Notes under the pieces: model-generated
What the model was told of the DNA's origin: nothing
Database searches by the model: none
What the model saw: only the letters and a program-made list of their open reading frames with translations
Part shown: one piece after another, positions 9,865-18,866 of the stretch
Layout of the letters: each line of letters starts with the position of its first letter
Position numbering within the stretch: the stretch's first letter is position 1
NCBI GenBank assembly: GCA_020696395.1
Contig: JAEHCN010000003.1
Location: forward strand, 1-43,608
Source: Thermoplasmata archaeon
GTDB taxonomy: Archaea > Thermoplasmatota > Thermoplasmata > UBA10834
Length of the DNA stretch: 43,608 bases
Reading direction: 5' to 3'
Program-made: the position numbers and the translations under genes

Positions 9865-10134
9865 CTACTCCTGGCCACATGCAGACTGATGAGGACTCGG
9901 CTCTCCTGACTCTCCGTACAAGAAGTCGTAGAGGTACTCGTTGCAGGAATCACAATCCTCTGTCGATTCGTCGTCCGGGACGTCCTCTCCCAGGGTGTCG
10001 CAGCTGCCGTCCTTCAGGCAGTCCCTGTCGCAATCTCCGTTGCCCTTGTCCTCGTCGAAGGCCGCCACGGTGGCAACACCGCCGACCATCATAGTCGCGC
10101 CGAGTGCCAGCGCGATCCACATCTTTGCGATCAT
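9865..10134 (-). CDS. Small secreted Cys-rich acidic protein
   Basis: Signal peptide MIAKMWIALALGATMMVGGVATVAA followed by six Cys (GDCDRDCLKDGSC...EDCDSC...AC); internal ATG preferred over the 10215 start. Confidence 0.65.
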   Translation of the reverse strand: MIAKMWIALALGATMMVGGVATVAAFDEDKGNGDCDRDCLKDGSCDTLGEDVPDDESTEDCDSCNEYLYDFLYGESGEPSPHQSACGQE

Positions 10135-10381
10135 CTTCCTCTTGCCTCGTTGACGGGTCTCGGCCCGCCGTGGTTCGAGCAAGAGGGTGGTATTGATATG
10201 TGGTTTGTGGTACAAGAATCAAAGGCTAGCACAATCTTCTATCTATTTAGCCAGGAGGCGCGATTCCGAGACATTATCGCCCCTTCTCGAGAGTTCGCTT
10301 ATCTGACCTTCATCGCGTGAAAAAGATTGGTCAGAAGTGGTTTGTGGAAGTGGTCTTCGTCTCTTGGCAGGCCCTCTAACA

Positions 10382-11341
10382 TCACTTGCTGCGATAGCGG
10401 CTCCCTCCGTTGGAGTTTCCACCGCTTTGGTCGCCGCAATGATTGTTTCCGTCACCGTCTTCTCCGTGGCTGCCGCCATCTCCTCCGTTGCCACCGCCTG
10501 GGCCCTGTGGAATCAGCTGGCCGAGGACAATCCACCCATATCCTCTGTCCTCCAGTGGCGGATTGTCAGACGTAACATTGCCTATGCCGATGCCGTAGAG
10601 GTAGTAATCTGGGTTGTTCTCCTCCAGAAGACTAGAGAACGGGTATCCATCGTTCAGAAGGTCTCCTTCTACCTCCGGGTTGTACAGGTGAGCTATGGCG
10701 TGAGTGACATTATACCATTCCCCAAGCCTTACCTCGACGGTGTAGTCCCCGATTCCATTTATCGAATCCAGAACAGATGTGTCCCAGAGCATCCCGTAGA
10801 TCAGGTGGCCACCCTTGTTGACCTCGCGGCCCAACTCGCCATCAGACTCGCCTACCCATTCTCCCGTCTCAGGATCCCACTCCCACTCGGCGACGAATGC
10901 CTCACTGTATCCATCCGGGCCTGTTATCGTAACCTCGATGTAGTTCACGGAGACCATCCTGGTCTCGTTCAGGAGTTCTGGATAGTTATTCAGAGCCCAC
11001 TGTTGCTCGGTTCCAGCCAACACGACCTCAGGTGGTATCGGAAGAGCCGCTAGGGACTCCGCAGACACGTTCAAATCCGAATCCATGATATCCTCTGGCG
11101 AATCGAGGTCTGTCATGTTGATGACCATCGCTTCGATACGCACCAGGTTGCCGATGCGCCACTGCGGCGCATAGACCATGTTGTCTGCAAAGAAGACGGC
11201 ACATGGTATCGGTTCGTCCGTGTCTTCAGGCTCCGTTATGATCATGGGCACACTGTCCTCGTGCGCAGCGGCGATGCTGACGCACGATGTTGTGGCAAAA
11301 AGCACCGCTAGCGCTGCCACGAGTACTCTCCTAACTCGCAT
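10382..11341 (-). CDS. Secreted protein with Gly-rich C-terminal tail (paralog 3)
   Basis: Signal peptide MRVRRVLVAALAVLFATTSCVSIAAA; CAVFFADNMVYAPQWRIGNLVRIEAMV and GREVNKGGHLIYGMLWDT shared with paralog 1; Gly-rich basic-ended tail. ORF track extends to 11416. Confidence 0.8.
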   Translation of the reverse strand: MRVRRVLVAALAVLFATTSCVSIAAAHEDSVPMIITEPEDTDEPIPCAVFFADNMVYAPQWRIGNLVRIEAMVINMTDLDSPEDIMDSDLNVSAESLAALPIPPEVVLAGTEQQWALNNYPELLNETRMVSVNYIEVTITGPDGYSEAFVAEWEWDPETGEWVGESDGELGREVNKGGHLIYGMLWDTSVLDSINGIGDYTVEVRLGEWYNVTHAIAHLYNPEVEGDLLNDGYPFSSLLEENNPDYYLYGIGIGNVTSDNPPLEDRGYGWIVLGQLIPQGPGGGNGGDGGSHGEDGDGNNHCGDQSGGNSNGGSRYRSK

Positions 11342-11814
11342 TTCTTCGTTCCCCCGTAGTTCAGTCATATGCGCGGTACCAAGCACCGACGCCTCACGGG
11401 GAAGGCATCTAATCATATATCATACGTTCGGCCAGAAACAGCGTACTGACACACGCAGAAGCCACTCGGTCATAACGAGGTTAAGATGGGGTTGTTGAAC
11501 GGCAACGGGGAACCGACGGAGGGAGGGGGGGGTCGATAGGGGATTCTCGGAAGGTTTTCAGCTCCCTCTTGTAGAAGCTCCTCTCTCGCTTGCCGGAACG
11601 TGAGCCGTGTTTCTCTTCGTGACTGTTCTTCGTACCCCGCCTTGGCTAAGCCGTTCCAGAGGTTGTTTCAACAAAGGCTATGACCGCAATCACCTAGATT
11701 ATGGGTGCAAGGTCGACATCGAAGCCGTGAAGAGGCGGGAGTGGTCTTCCGCAAGATCAGGACGCGCGTTCCGCAAGAACTTGAAATACGAAGCAACGAT
11801 TTACGTGAGGTCGT

Positions 11815-13323
11815 ATGCGGGACCGGAGAATCCGCCAGCTGCCGATAACCCGCGTGATTGGCACGCTTGGCCAAGAGATAATCGAGCTGACTCCGACGTT
11901 CTTCAGATTCTTCGCCAAGCTGCCGAAAATCGTACAGCGTTCGATCAAGATATTCCTGCCGTTCTTCGTCCTCATGGCACTCACGATAATCCCTTTCCCT
12001 CTCGATCAGCAGGTGCAGTACGCGTTGGCAATCTTCGTGTGCGTTTCCATGCTCTGGACGTTCGGAGGGCTCCCGCTGCCTGTGACCGCCCTTCTTGTGC
12101 CAGTGCTGTTGACTTTCTATGGCATATTCAAGACGGATGAAGCCCTCAAATCGTTCGCAGATCCAGTTGTCTATCTTCTCATGGGGGGCCTCATCATGGC
12201 GGAGGCGTTCAGAAAACATGGCGTTGACCGCAGGCTTGCGTATTCTATCGTTTCCAGGTTCGGAGGGGATGTGGGTAAGATACTGTTTTCGTTCATGCTC
12301 GTCTCGGCCGTTCTGTCTATGTGGATATCGAACACCGCGACAGTCGCTCTCATGATACCGGTCGTTCTTGGGATCGCGGCAAGGGCGGGTGAAGAGAAGG
12401 GTAAGCTGTCCATATTGTTCCTACTCGGCGTAGGGATTGGGTCAGCGGTAGGCGGCATGGCGACGATAACTGGGTCTGCGCCGAACGCGGTCGTATCCTC
12501 TCTGCTCGCCCAGCGGCTCGCTGAGGATGGTGCGGTATGGACGTTCGTTGACTGGATGAAGATCGGTCTTCCGACGAGCATCATCTTGCTGACTGTTTCG
12601 TGGTATGCCTTGAGAAAGATCTTCCCGGTTCGAATTGAGTCTCTAGACATCGCCTCGGTCAGGAAAGAACTCTCGGAGATGGGGCGCCTGTCCCAGGGCG
12701 AGAGGAAGACGCTCGGAATATTCTTCCCGACCGTGGTCCTGTGGGTCGCCGGGGCCGATATTGGCGCTATGTTCGGTTTTCCGCCCAGTTTCATGAGTGC
12801 CGCGATAGTTGCGTTGACCGCTGCGGTCCTGCTCTTCGCCAGTAAAACCCTTGAGTGGCAGGATGCACGATCGATTTCTTGGGATATATTTCTCATCATC
12901 GGTGCTGGACTGGCTCTCGGAGAAGGTCTTCAGCAATCCGGAGCCGCTGATTGGATGGCAGAAGCCTTGGTTTCGCTCACTGGAGACCTCCACATCCTCC
13001 TCATCATGTTCGTGGTTTCCGTAGTCTCCGTAGCCTTCTCCAACTTCATGAGCAACACCGCCGCAGCTGCGATACTCGCACCGATTCTCATCGGCATGTC
13101 CGATGTGTTGATGGTCGATCCCAAGCTGCTGGTTCTCGTCTGCGCTCTTTCCGTTTCGGTGTCCTTCATAACCCCGATAGGTACTCCGCCATTCACTCTC
13201 ATCTACTCTACGGGAATTCTGTCCCGCAAGGATCTGGCAAGAAGTGGCCTCAGGGTCTCCCTGCCGGCGATTCTGGCGATCCCGACTATCGTCTACTTGA
13301 TGGTGAAATTCGGCTTTGTGTGA
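11815..13323 (+). CDS. DASS/SLC13 family anion (dicarboxylate/sulfate) transporter
   Basis: Polytopic; motifs SMWISNTATVALMIPVVLG and FSNFMSNTAAAAILAPI (SNT repeats). Confidence 0.92.
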   Translation: MRDRRIRQLPITRVIGTLGQEIIELTPTFFRFFAKLPKIVQRSIKIFLPFFVLMALTIIPFPLDQQVQYALAIFVCVSMLWTFGGLPLPVTALLVPVLLTFYGIFKTDEALKSFADPVVYLLMGGLIMAEAFRKHGVDRRLAYSIVSRFGGDVGKILFSFMLVSAVLSMWISNTATVALMIPVVLGIAARAGEEKGKLSILFLLGVGIGSAVGGMATITGSAPNAVVSSLLAQRLAEDGAVWTFVDWMKIGLPTSIILLTVSWYALRKIFPVRIESLDIASVRKELSEMGRLSQGERKTLGIFFPTVVLWVAGADIGAMFGFPPSFMSAAIVALTAAVLLFASKTLEWQDARSISWDIFLIIGAGLALGEGLQQSGAADWMAEALVSLTGDLHILLIMFVVSVVSVAFSNFMSNTAAAAILAPILIGMSDVLMVDPKLLVLVCALSVSVSFITPIGTPPFTLIYSTGILSRKDLARSGLRVSLPAILAIPTIVYLMVKFGFV

Positions 13324-13339
13324 TTTGGAGGTGAAATGG

Positions 13340-13690
13340 TTGAAGGTGTTGGTGATAGGTGCAGAGAAGCTGGGTGCTCAGGTTATGAAGCAGTTGAAGA
13401 AGATACCGGAGATCGAGCTGGTCGTGGCCGAGAGACGAGAGCGGCCAGTGGCCGTAGAATGCGGAGTCATAGACAAGGTGGACATAGTTACCCATGTCAC
13501 ATCACTTAATTTCTCCGAGGTGCTCGAGCGCGCGAACCCTGACTTCGTGATCCTTGCGAGGACGGTCCAAGATTGGGAGAAGACCGAGACGCCAATGGGC
13601 TCGGAGTACGTGGAGGGTATGGAGCGAGAGCTGACCAAGTTCGACGTGGCTGTATTTCCGGTTGACGGCAGGGTGCTGGGTCCCTATTGA
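13340..13690 (+). CDS. TrkA-N-like/Rossmann nucleotide-binding protein
   Basis: LKVLVIGAEKLGAQVMKQL N-terminal beta-alpha-beta; GGAGGTG Shine-Dalgarno upstream of a TTG start; ORF track opens at 13316. Confidence 0.6.
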   Translation: MKVLVIGAEKLGAQVMKQLKKIPEIELVVAERRERPVAVECGVIDKVDIVTHVTSLNFSEVLERANPDFVILARTVQDWEKTETPMGSEYVEGMERELTKFDVAVFPVDGRVLGPY

Positions 13691-13695
13691 TCCGT

Positions 13696-14166
13696 TCAAG
13701 ACCAGAATTTCCTGCTAGCCTTGAGTATGTCGAGCCCGTTCAGCTCGCCAACGAGCACGTTGTTGTTGTCTACGACGGGCAGGTCGTTGAGGTGGTTCTC
13801 GACCATCAACTTGGTCACGTTCACGAGCATCTCGTTGTATAACACCTTGACGGACTTGCCCATGACCTCCGTGACCTTGTCGTCCGATATCTCGGCCAGC
13901 ATCCTTAGCAGGGAGGTGACGCCTGTGCTTCTCACCCCGAGTAGATATCCCGCATGTCTCAGCAGGGTCTCAAGGGTGATGGTCCCCTTCAATTTCCCCT
14001 CGCTGTCGACTACGTACACCTTTCTCGTTTCGCTGTTTTCAACAATCGCCTCGACAGCGTTCTTGAGGCTCGCTTCGGTCGAGACGGTCGCTGGTTTGAC
14101 GGCCTTCCCCACCTCTGCCATTACATCGGATACCCGGATATCGCCTACGGGCTTATCGTCCACCAT
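13696..14166 (-). CDS. CBS-domain pair protein
   Basis: Two CBS repeats (KAVKPATVSTEASLKNAVEAIVENSETRKVYVVDSEGKLKGTIT and LVNVTKLMVENHLNDLPVVDNNNVLVGELNGLDIL). Confidence 0.92.
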   Translation of the reverse strand: MVDDKPVGDIRVSDVMAEVGKAVKPATVSTEASLKNAVEAIVENSETRKVYVVDSEGKLKGTITLETLLRHAGYLLGVRSTGVTSLLRMLAEISDDKVTEVMGKSVKVLYNEMLVNVTKLMVENHLNDLPVVDNNNVLVGELNGLDILKASRKFWS

Positions 14167-14211
14167 ACACCTTCTCCTCCACCATCGACAATGATGCCTC
14201 TTCCAGGTTAT

Positions 14212-15789
14212 CTAGCTTTCCTTCTTGAGGTAAACCACCCTCTGTGGGAATGGTATCTCGATGCCTGCCTCGTTCAGCTTGCGGTAGATCTCCTCGACGA
14301 GCCTGTCACGCGCGGCGATGCGCTTCCCCCTGTCGTTTATCCAAAGCCATACAATGAATGTCAGAGCCGAATCACCCATCTCGTCGAAGATGATGATCGG
14401 CTCTTTGTTCGGGTCGTCCAGAAGCGAGTACGGGTTGTCCTTGATGGCTGCCATGATCGTTTCCCTTACCTTGGTCGGATCGGAACCATAGGCCACGCCC
14501 ACGGTCACATCCACTCTACCGGGGTCGGACACGTTGGTCATCCTGGCAATCTTGTCGTTGACGAGCCTGTTGTTGGGGAGCGATACGATTGATGCATCGG
14601 TATAACGGTACAGGCGCGTCGTCCTCATGCCGATCTTCCGCACCTCACACCAGTCCCCATCGCTCAGGATGATCATATCTCCCTCGCTGAATGGCCTGTC
14701 CAGTAGGATGAACATGCCACTGAAGAAATTGGAGATCGTCTCCTGGAGTGCGAAGGCAAGCACCATCGATATGACGACACCGCCAGCCACGAACATGGTG
14801 AGGTCGACGTCCAGCGCTCCCATGGCGTATCCGAGTGCTGCGAAGGCTATCACCACCACACCAAGTTTTTCGACGACGGGTATCAGCACATCATCGACCT
14901 TGCTGGCGGTCTTCTTGGAGATGATCTTGCCGTAGTACACGATTATCTTCTTGAACAGTTTGTAGGCGAGATAGAACACGACGAGGACGACTACCACGCC
15001 ATATATCGATATGACCGTGTCCCTGAGATCTATTGGTATGTGCATATGGAGCGCGTCCATCGAGTTGACCAAGCCGTACAAGAACACGAGTAGCAGGACG
15101 GGAGTCCTGATTATGCCGAGAATGATGTCATCGAGCATCGAGGTCGTCTTTCTCGTGAACGCCCAGGCAACGCCGTCCATGATGTAGGCGATGGAGAATG
15201 CTATCGCAAGCCAGATGATTACATCCAGGAGGAATACGCCCCATTCGTTGTCCAGCGGGGACGGCAACGGGTTGTCGAAATAGCCGAGTACCTTGTTGGC
15301 GCTGGCAAACGCTCCGACAATGGTGGTGTCAGCTCCTACGGAGGACACCTGCACTAGATGCACCCCCTCGTATACATTGAGAGTGACCGTCAGGTTCGCC
15401 TCCTGGGATCCGCTTTCGAGTGGAGCAGTGACCGTTACGTTGACAGTATCGAAACCATCTGGAAGTAACGTGATTGGGGTATCGTCGGCCTCGCAGGTCC
15501 AGCCGCGACCGGATATGCTTGCGGTCACGATGACTGTGAGGTTCACCCCAGAATCGGCATTCATTATGGTCCAGTTGTAGGTGGCGCTCGATCCCGCGGT
15601 GACTTCCTTGGCGTAATCGTCGATCGACAGTACCTGCACGAATTCCGTCTGGGCTGCGCTTCCCGTGCCAGCAATCAAGGTCGACAGTAGAATCACGGAT
15701 GCTGCAATCGGAGCGAGTCTCAGAGCCAGTCGTTTCGGTCCATTCGCCTTCAAGCATATCACCGCTGAGGGTCTCCCATGGGAGAACAC
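14212..15789 (-). CDS. MscS-family mechanosensitive channel with N-terminal extracellular domain
   Basis: MscS core (GGVVISMVLAFALQETISNFFSGMFILLDRPFSEGDMI) preceded by a signal peptide and beta-sandwich region. Confidence 0.92.
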   Translation of the reverse strand: MFSHGRPSAVICLKANGPKRLALRLAPIAASVILLSTLIAGTGSAAQTEFVQVLSIDDYAKEVTAGSSATYNWTIMNADSGVNLTVIVTASISGRGWTCEADDTPITLLPDGFDTVNVTVTAPLESGSQEANLTVTLNVYEGVHLVQVSSVGADTTIVGAFASANKVLGYFDNPLPSPLDNEWGVFLLDVIIWLAIAFSIAYIMDGVAWAFTRKTTSMLDDIILGIIRTPVLLLVFLYGLVNSMDALHMHIPIDLRDTVISIYGVVVVLVVFYLAYKLFKKIIVYYGKIISKKTASKVDDVLIPVVEKLGVVVIAFAALGYAMGALDVDLTMFVAGGVVISMVLAFALQETISNFFSGMFILLDRPFSEGDMIILSDGDWCEVRKIGMRTTRLYRYTDASIVSLPNNRLVNDKIARMTNVSDPGRVDVTVGVAYGSDPTKVRETIMAAIKDNPYSLLDDPNKEPIIIFDEMGDSALTFIVWLWINDRGKRIAARDRLVEEIYRKLNEAGIEIPFPQRVVYLKKES

Positions 15790-15912
15790 GAGTTGCTGAC
15801 TTAACGCTTTTGGCAGAATCCGACCGACTCGAAGGCCCGGCCGGATGTTCGGGGTCGATCCGATCTAGCAGGCGCTAAAATACCCTAACCGCCATAACGC
15901 TTCCGCGGATCC

Positions 15913-16644
15913 GTGACGGCGATGGTCAGGCCTAATCCGAAGCTCGAGGAACTCAGGGGCAATATGCTCGGGACCGAATTCAAAAGCCGAAAGAACAGGG
16001 TGTTCAGGGCTACTGATCAAGGTATGACCGTTGTTGTGAAGGAGTTCTCGGACAGCGAGGTGGCGTCTAAGGAGTTCTCCGTGTTGATGAGGTGTTCTGC
16101 CGGGTCCCTCCCGGTACCTCGGCCATTGTCGACTCACACGCGCGCGATAGTCATGGAGAGCTTATCTGGCGAGACGGTGGCGGAAGCGCTCGATTCTGTA
16201 TGGCTGGGCACAGGACCGATCTCCGCCGACGAGCGGGCCAAGCTGCTCGATATCGTCGATGGCCTCGGCGAGTGGCTTGCGAGATACCATGCCCTGTTCG
16301 AGTTCAGGATGACGAGAGGCGATGCCATCATGAAGAACTTCCTCGTGAGCGACGGCAGGATCGTCGGCATCGACTTCGAGGAGGCATCGGAGGAGGATGT
16401 GATACGCGACCTCGGCGAGATGTGCTCGAGCATCCTCAGCATGCACCCAATGTTCACGGGCGACAAACTCGCTCTCTGCAGACGACTCTCCGAGCGGTAC
16501 TTCGAGCTCACGGGCGCAGAGAGGGCCGCAGACTTGAGCGCGGCGACTGCGAAAGCTCTCAGACACTACGCCAATTACAGGACCGACGGTGGGGAGTTGG
16601 TGGCAAGAGCCGCCGTGATCGAGAGCGACGGCCTGTTCTCATGA
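15913..16644 (+). CDS. Kinase-like (APH/ePK-like fold) protein
   Basis: VVVKEF (putative Lys), RGDAIMKNFLVSDGRIVGIDFEEAS (catalytic loop and D-[FL]-E like). Confidence 0.65.
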   Translation: MTAMVRPNPKLEELRGNMLGTEFKSRKNRVFRATDQGMTVVVKEFSDSEVASKEFSVLMRCSAGSLPVPRPLSTHTRAIVMESLSGETVAEALDSVWLGTGPISADERAKLLDIVDGLGEWLARYHALFEFRMTRGDAIMKNFLVSDGRIVGIDFEEASEEDVIRDLGEMCSSILSMHPMFTGDKLALCRRLSERYFELTGAERAADLSAATAKALRHYANYRTDGGELVARAAVIESDGLFS

Positions 16645-17433
16645 GAATAGTGGTAGGTCGACGGAGAGATGTCCGTCCAGCTGAAAGATTACCGTTGCCA
16701 ATGCGACCGTCGCGAGAACTGCCGCGCCGTCAGATAGGGACGGCTTGCGGGGATGCAGCAATGTGCGATCGGGATAGTTGCCGAACCCCCTGCCTGTCAT
16801 CGAGGCTGCCAACGAGTTGACCTTGAACATGGCCGAGAAGAACATCGGTAGAACGGTGTATCTGGCGGACCGTACTAGCCCTCTGACGCTTCTGTCGAGT
16901 CTCAGCCCTCTGATTGCCTGTGCCTCCCGGACTGAGTTCAGCTCAAACTGAAATATCGGCACGAACCTCATGGCCAACGCAGGAAGGTAGGCGTAGCGGT
17001 AGGGCATGCCCACAGACATCAACGATGACGACAGGTCAGAGGGCTTCGTGGTGGCAATCAGCATCCATGACATCATTATCAGGCAGAGGAACTTGCCCGC
17101 TATAGTGATTCCCGCCGAGACGCCGCCTGCGGTCAAGCTGAAGAACGCGACGGACCAGATCTCCTCTCCCGAGTGGTTGAAGATTATTTGGGCGATGAAT
17201 ATCGCGAAGGCGAACCCCACGACTCCCTTGGTGAAGATGCCCCTCGTCCGGAAGTGTTGCTTCGCTGCCAGCACGGAGATAATCAACGTTATCATAAGGA
17301 CGGGGGAGCTGATCAGTATCACCAGAACCGATGCAGTTACCAACATCAGAATCTTCGCGACGGGATTCAGACTTACGGCTCCTTCGCCCCTCAGAGTCTT
17401 CAAAGGCCTCCCTCCCTGGACAACATGTCCCAA
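16639..17433 (-). CDS. ECF transporter T component (EcfT/CbiQ/YkoC-like)
   Basis: Polytopic, EcfT coupling motifs REAQAIRGLRL and AASMTGRGFG. Confidence 0.9.
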   Translation of the reverse strand: MGHVVQGGRPLKTLRGEGAVSLNPVAKILMLVTASVLVILISSPVLMITLIISVLAAKQHFRTRGIFTKGVVGFAFAIFIAQIIFNHSGEEIWSVAFFSLTAGGVSAGITIAGKFLCLIMMSWMLIATTKPSDLSSSLMSVGMPYRYAYLPALAMRFVPIFQFELNSVREAQAIRGLRLDRSVRGLVRSARYTVLPMFFSAMFKVNSLAASMTGRGFGNYPDRTLLHPRKPSLSDGAAVLATVALATVIFQLDGHLSVDLPLFS

Positions 17434-18866
17434 TACCTACTAGGAACACTCTCGGTCGGCCCAGAGGCGACAACCCGCCCCTGGCTGAGGGCGATCAGGT
17501 CCGTGCAGAACCCCCTCGCAAGCTCATGATCGTGGGTCACGATTACGATGGTCTTTCCTTGGTTCTGGAGCTTCTCCAAGATGTTGACGACCCTGGTTGC
17601 GTTCCCCTTGTCTTGTCCTGCGAAGGGTTCGTCCAGCAAGATTATGCTGGGTTCATGAGACGAGCCTGATAATATGTTCACCCGCCTCTTCTGTCCGAAG
17701 CTGAGACAGTGTGGGTGGACATACCTTCTCAGGTCTTCGTGCTCCTCGAATTCCTCCACATACGATTCCGCGGTTGTGGGTGGTGCGTCGAAGTTGCGCG
17801 GAGCGAAGAGCATCTCACCCTCAACGGTGTTCTCGAAGATCTGATGGTTGGGGTTCTGGAAGATGAGTCCGACGTCCCTGCCGATTCTCCAAGCCTCTGC
17901 CCGTCTATCAGGGGTGACCGTGCTTCCGCAGACGACGATTCTCCCCTTCTGAATCTTCTGAAGCCCTGCTAGATGGCGTAGAACGGTCGTCTTCCCCGAA
18001 CCATTCTCTCCCATCAGAGCTACGACGGACCCGCCATTTATCTGGAATGATACATCGTCTAGTATTGTGAAACCATCGACTTCGTAGCTGAGTTTGTCGA
18101 CAGAGATGACGGCTAAAGCAGACGCGTCACCTGGGCGTCTGTACTCAGGCGGAGCGATAGCTTCTTCACGAATCCTCCCGAACTCCCCCTGCCCTCGAGC
18201 GCAGTTCACGGTCATCCTGCCGCCATCAAGAACCATAACCCTATCGACCAAGCCGATGAAATCCTTCAGGCGATGCTCTACGATGATCGCCGTCAGATCA
18301 GACTCATTCTTCATACCCTCTATCGCTCTGATCACCTGGCCGACCGACCTTCGATCTAAGCTCGCGGTCGGCTCATCGAGTATCAGCAGTCGAGGCTTGA
18401 CCGCGAGCATCGAAGCTATCGCGACCTTCTGCTTCTCACCTCCTGAAAGTGTCGACAGCATCCGGTCCCTTAGGTGGCTGGCTTTGACACTGGACAACGA
18501 CGAGTCAATGGCGCGCTCGATATCCGCGCGGCTGAACCTCAGGTTCTCAGGGCCGAAAGCCACCTCCTCCTCGACGGTCTCCGTGCAGAACTGGGTCTCA
18601 GGATCCTGTTGGACCATGCAGGCTAAGCCTGCAACCTCGCTGGGCTCCGTGTGGATAGTCCCATCGAGCCTGATCTCCCCGGAGATCTCCGCCGGGATCA
18701 TATCCGGAATGAATCCACAGACTGCCTGCATCGCCGTAGACTTGCCCGAGGCACTGTCGCCTGCTAGAAGGACGAACTCGCCCCGTCCGATACTGAGAGT
18801 TAGATTCGAGACCGCGGGTCTCGATCTTCCCCTATATCTGATGTTGAGATTCTTGATGTCCAGCAT
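17400..18866 (-). CDS. ECF transporter fused double ATPase (EcfA-EcfA', YkoD-like)
   Basis: Two Walker A (GDSASGKSTAMQAV, GENGSGKTTVLRHL), two signature motifs (LSGGEKQKVAIASML, LSFGQKRRVNIL). Confidence 0.95.
   Translation of the reverse strand: MLDIKNLNIRYRGRSRPAVSNLTLSIGRGEFVLLAGDSASGKSTAMQAVCGFIPDMIPAEISGEIRLDGTIHTEPSEVAGLACMVQQDPETQFCTETVEEEVAFGPENLRFSRADIERAIDSSLSSVKASHLRDRMLSTLSGGEKQKVAIASMLAVKPRLLILDEPTASLDRRSVGQVIRAIEGMKNESDLTAIIVEHRLKDFIGLVDRVMVLDGGRMTVNCARGQGEFGRIREEAIAPPEYRRPGDASALAVISVDKLSYEVDGFTILDDVSFQINGGSVVALMGENGSGKTTVLRHLAGLQKIQKGRIVVCGSTVTPDRRAEAWRIGRDVGLIFQNPNHQIFENTVEGEMLFAPRNFDAPPTTAESYVEEFEEHEDLRRYVHPHCLSFGQKRRVNILSGSSHEPSIILLDEPFAGQDKGNATRVVNILEKLQNQGKTIVIVTHDHELARGFCTDLIALSQGRVVASGPTESVPSRYWDMLSREGGL

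Noticed and set aside
11517-11535. G-rich run GGAGGGAGGGGGGGG as possible G-quadruplex
   Set aside because: Single short homopurine run with no supporting context; too weak to claim.
15913-16644. Bud32/KEOPS kinase assignment
   Set aside because: Kinase-like catalytic motifs are present but Bud32-specific sequence and Kae1 linkage are not visible; left as generic kinase-like.
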